DNA of 7,251 nt from UBA7236 sp964638865 (GTDB lineage: Bacteria > Bacteroidota > Bacteroidia > Chitinophagales > BACL12): NCBI GenBank assembly GCA_964638865.1, contig CAZXBG010000172.1:1-7251 (forward strand), written 5' to 3'. The position numbers were made by a program, and so were the translations under genes. Of this stretch, positions 7,007 through 7,251 are shown one piece after another; positions within the stretch are counted from its first letter, which is position 1; every line of letters begins with the position of its first letter. The notes beneath the pieces are model-generated. The model did not search any database, was not told the DNA's origin, and saw nothing but the letters and a program-made list of their open reading frames with translations.

Positions 7007-7015
7007 AAAAAAAAA
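7007..7015 (-). repeat. Homopolymer T9 tract in the signal-peptide region of the T9SS gene
   Basis: On the minus strand nine Ts follow ATGAAGTTTA. With eight Ts the ATG at 7025 runs in frame into the long T9SS-protein frame; with nine it ends after 21 codons. Position and length are those expected of a slippage-prone tract controlling expression. The same signal would arise from a homopolymer sequencing error. Confidence 0.7.
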
Positions 7016-7099
7016 TAAACTTCATAAAAAATAAATTTAGATTTATTAAATTATTAACTTGTGGTTTCATAATGACAAATAAAATAATTTATTCTATAA

Positions 7100-7129
7100 A
7101 TTTGGAAGGAATTTTGGATATTTCCAAAT
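7100..7129. repeat. 8-bp inverted repeat ATTTGGAA/TTCCAAAT
   Basis: The arms at 7100–7107 and 7122–7129 are perfectly complementary around a 14-base spacer. The site could form a hairpin or serve as an operator for the gene starting near 7025. It lies at the downstream end of the startless 36-codon frame. Confidence 0.5.
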
Positions 7130-7160
7130 CCTAATAGCATTTTTTTTGTAAAATTCAAAC

Positions 7161-7182
7161 GATTCACGGAAAATGGTGAATC
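7161..7182. repeat. 7-bp inverted repeat GATTCAC/GTGAATC
   Basis: The arms at 7161–7167 and 7176–7182 are perfect around an 8-base loop (GGAAAATG). It is the middle one of three dyads in about 100 bp, which suggests a structured repeat element and not random sequence. Confidence 0.5.
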
Positions 7183-7188
7183 CTAAAA

Positions 7189-7198
7189 AGTGGCCACT
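7189..7198. repeat. Perfect 10-bp palindrome AGTGGCCACT
   Basis: The ten bases are self-complementary with no spacer, and stand out in otherwise A+T-rich flanking DNA. The palindrome lies at the start of the 36-codon open stretch on the minus strand. It could be a protein-binding site or part of a repeat end. It may also be chance. Confidence 0.4.
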
Positions 7199-7251
7199 GG
7201 GGTTTTAAATTTAGTGCGAACGCTTTACTGATATTGAATTCGAAGTAAAAT

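Larger units (their letters stand above)
7026..7251. other. Upstream flank of the T9SS gene with clustered dyads and a startless 36-codon frame
   Basis: No complete gene is seen. Minus-strand 7204–7094 is open for 36 codons (NPSGHFLGFTIFRESFEFYK and onward to PKFLPNL, then TAG) but has no start codon at its beginning. Three perfect dyads lie within it: ATTTGGAA/TTCCAAAT, GATTCAC/GTGAATC and the palindrome AGTGGCCACT. An A+T-only stem (AATAAAT at 7030–7036 with ATTTATT at 7041–7047, loop TTAG) lies just before the candidate ATG at 7025. A promoter for the T9SS gene should be here, but none is convincing. Confidence 0.45.

Noticed and set aside
7030..7047. A+T-only hairpin as a riboswitch or thermosensor before the T9SS gene
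   Set aside because: Seven A-U pairs with a 4-base loop are easily produced by chance in sequence this A+T-rich, and no conserved aptamer core is visible.
1..7251. CRISPR array, tRNA, rRNA or intact transposase
   Set aside because: No regularly spaced long repeats, cloverleaf or conserved rRNA segments were seen, and no frame shows transposase motifs.

Overview
The window looks like a Bacteroidota chromosome. The evidence is the gene order DUF6089–uppS–bamA–ompH–ompH, a gene with a type IX secretion (T9SS) C-terminal sorting domain, start codons without Shine-Dalgarno sequences, and TAnnTTTG-like promoter boxes close to start codons. I cannot name the genus. All supported genes lie on the minus strand, so transcription runs from high to low coordinates.

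Core envelope block (49–5455, read right to left). A DUF6089 outer-membrane protein is followed 30 bp later by uppS, whose product makes the C55 lipid carrier precursor. The uppS stop overlaps the bamA start by 4 bp (ATGA). bamA encodes the central outer-membrane protein insertase, and two OmpH/Skp periplasmic chaperone genes follow it. The block therefore joins lipid-carrier synthesis for wall and surface polysaccharides with delivery and insertion of outer-membrane proteins. Every gene in it appears intact. The two spacers after the ompH genes carry short degenerate repeats. One is a run of heptamers ending in TAA, which puts stops in all three frames. The other is a GGCAGT repeat merging into a hairpin.

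Accessory segment (5456–7251, read right to left). It is visibly more A+T-rich and looks unstable. It holds a dyad-rich non-coding stretch with a 36-codon startless reading frame. Next is a gene for a secreted T9SS protein whose signal peptide is broken by a T9 run; T8 would restore it. Next is a degraded metzincin-type metalloprotease remnant with an in-frame TGA, a one-base frameshift and a Tyr in place of a zinc-binding His. Last is a spacer with a second startless reading frame, of 42 codons. The segment looks like a decaying or phase-variable secreted-protein cassette placed beside the conserved block.

I see no RNA genes, CRISPR array or intact transposase, and no clear new defence or metabolic system. 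The best leads are the homopolymer switch in the T9SS gene, the decayed protease, the two startless frames flanking the cassette, the all-frame stop array, and the uncharacterised DUF6089 protein in a Bam operon.
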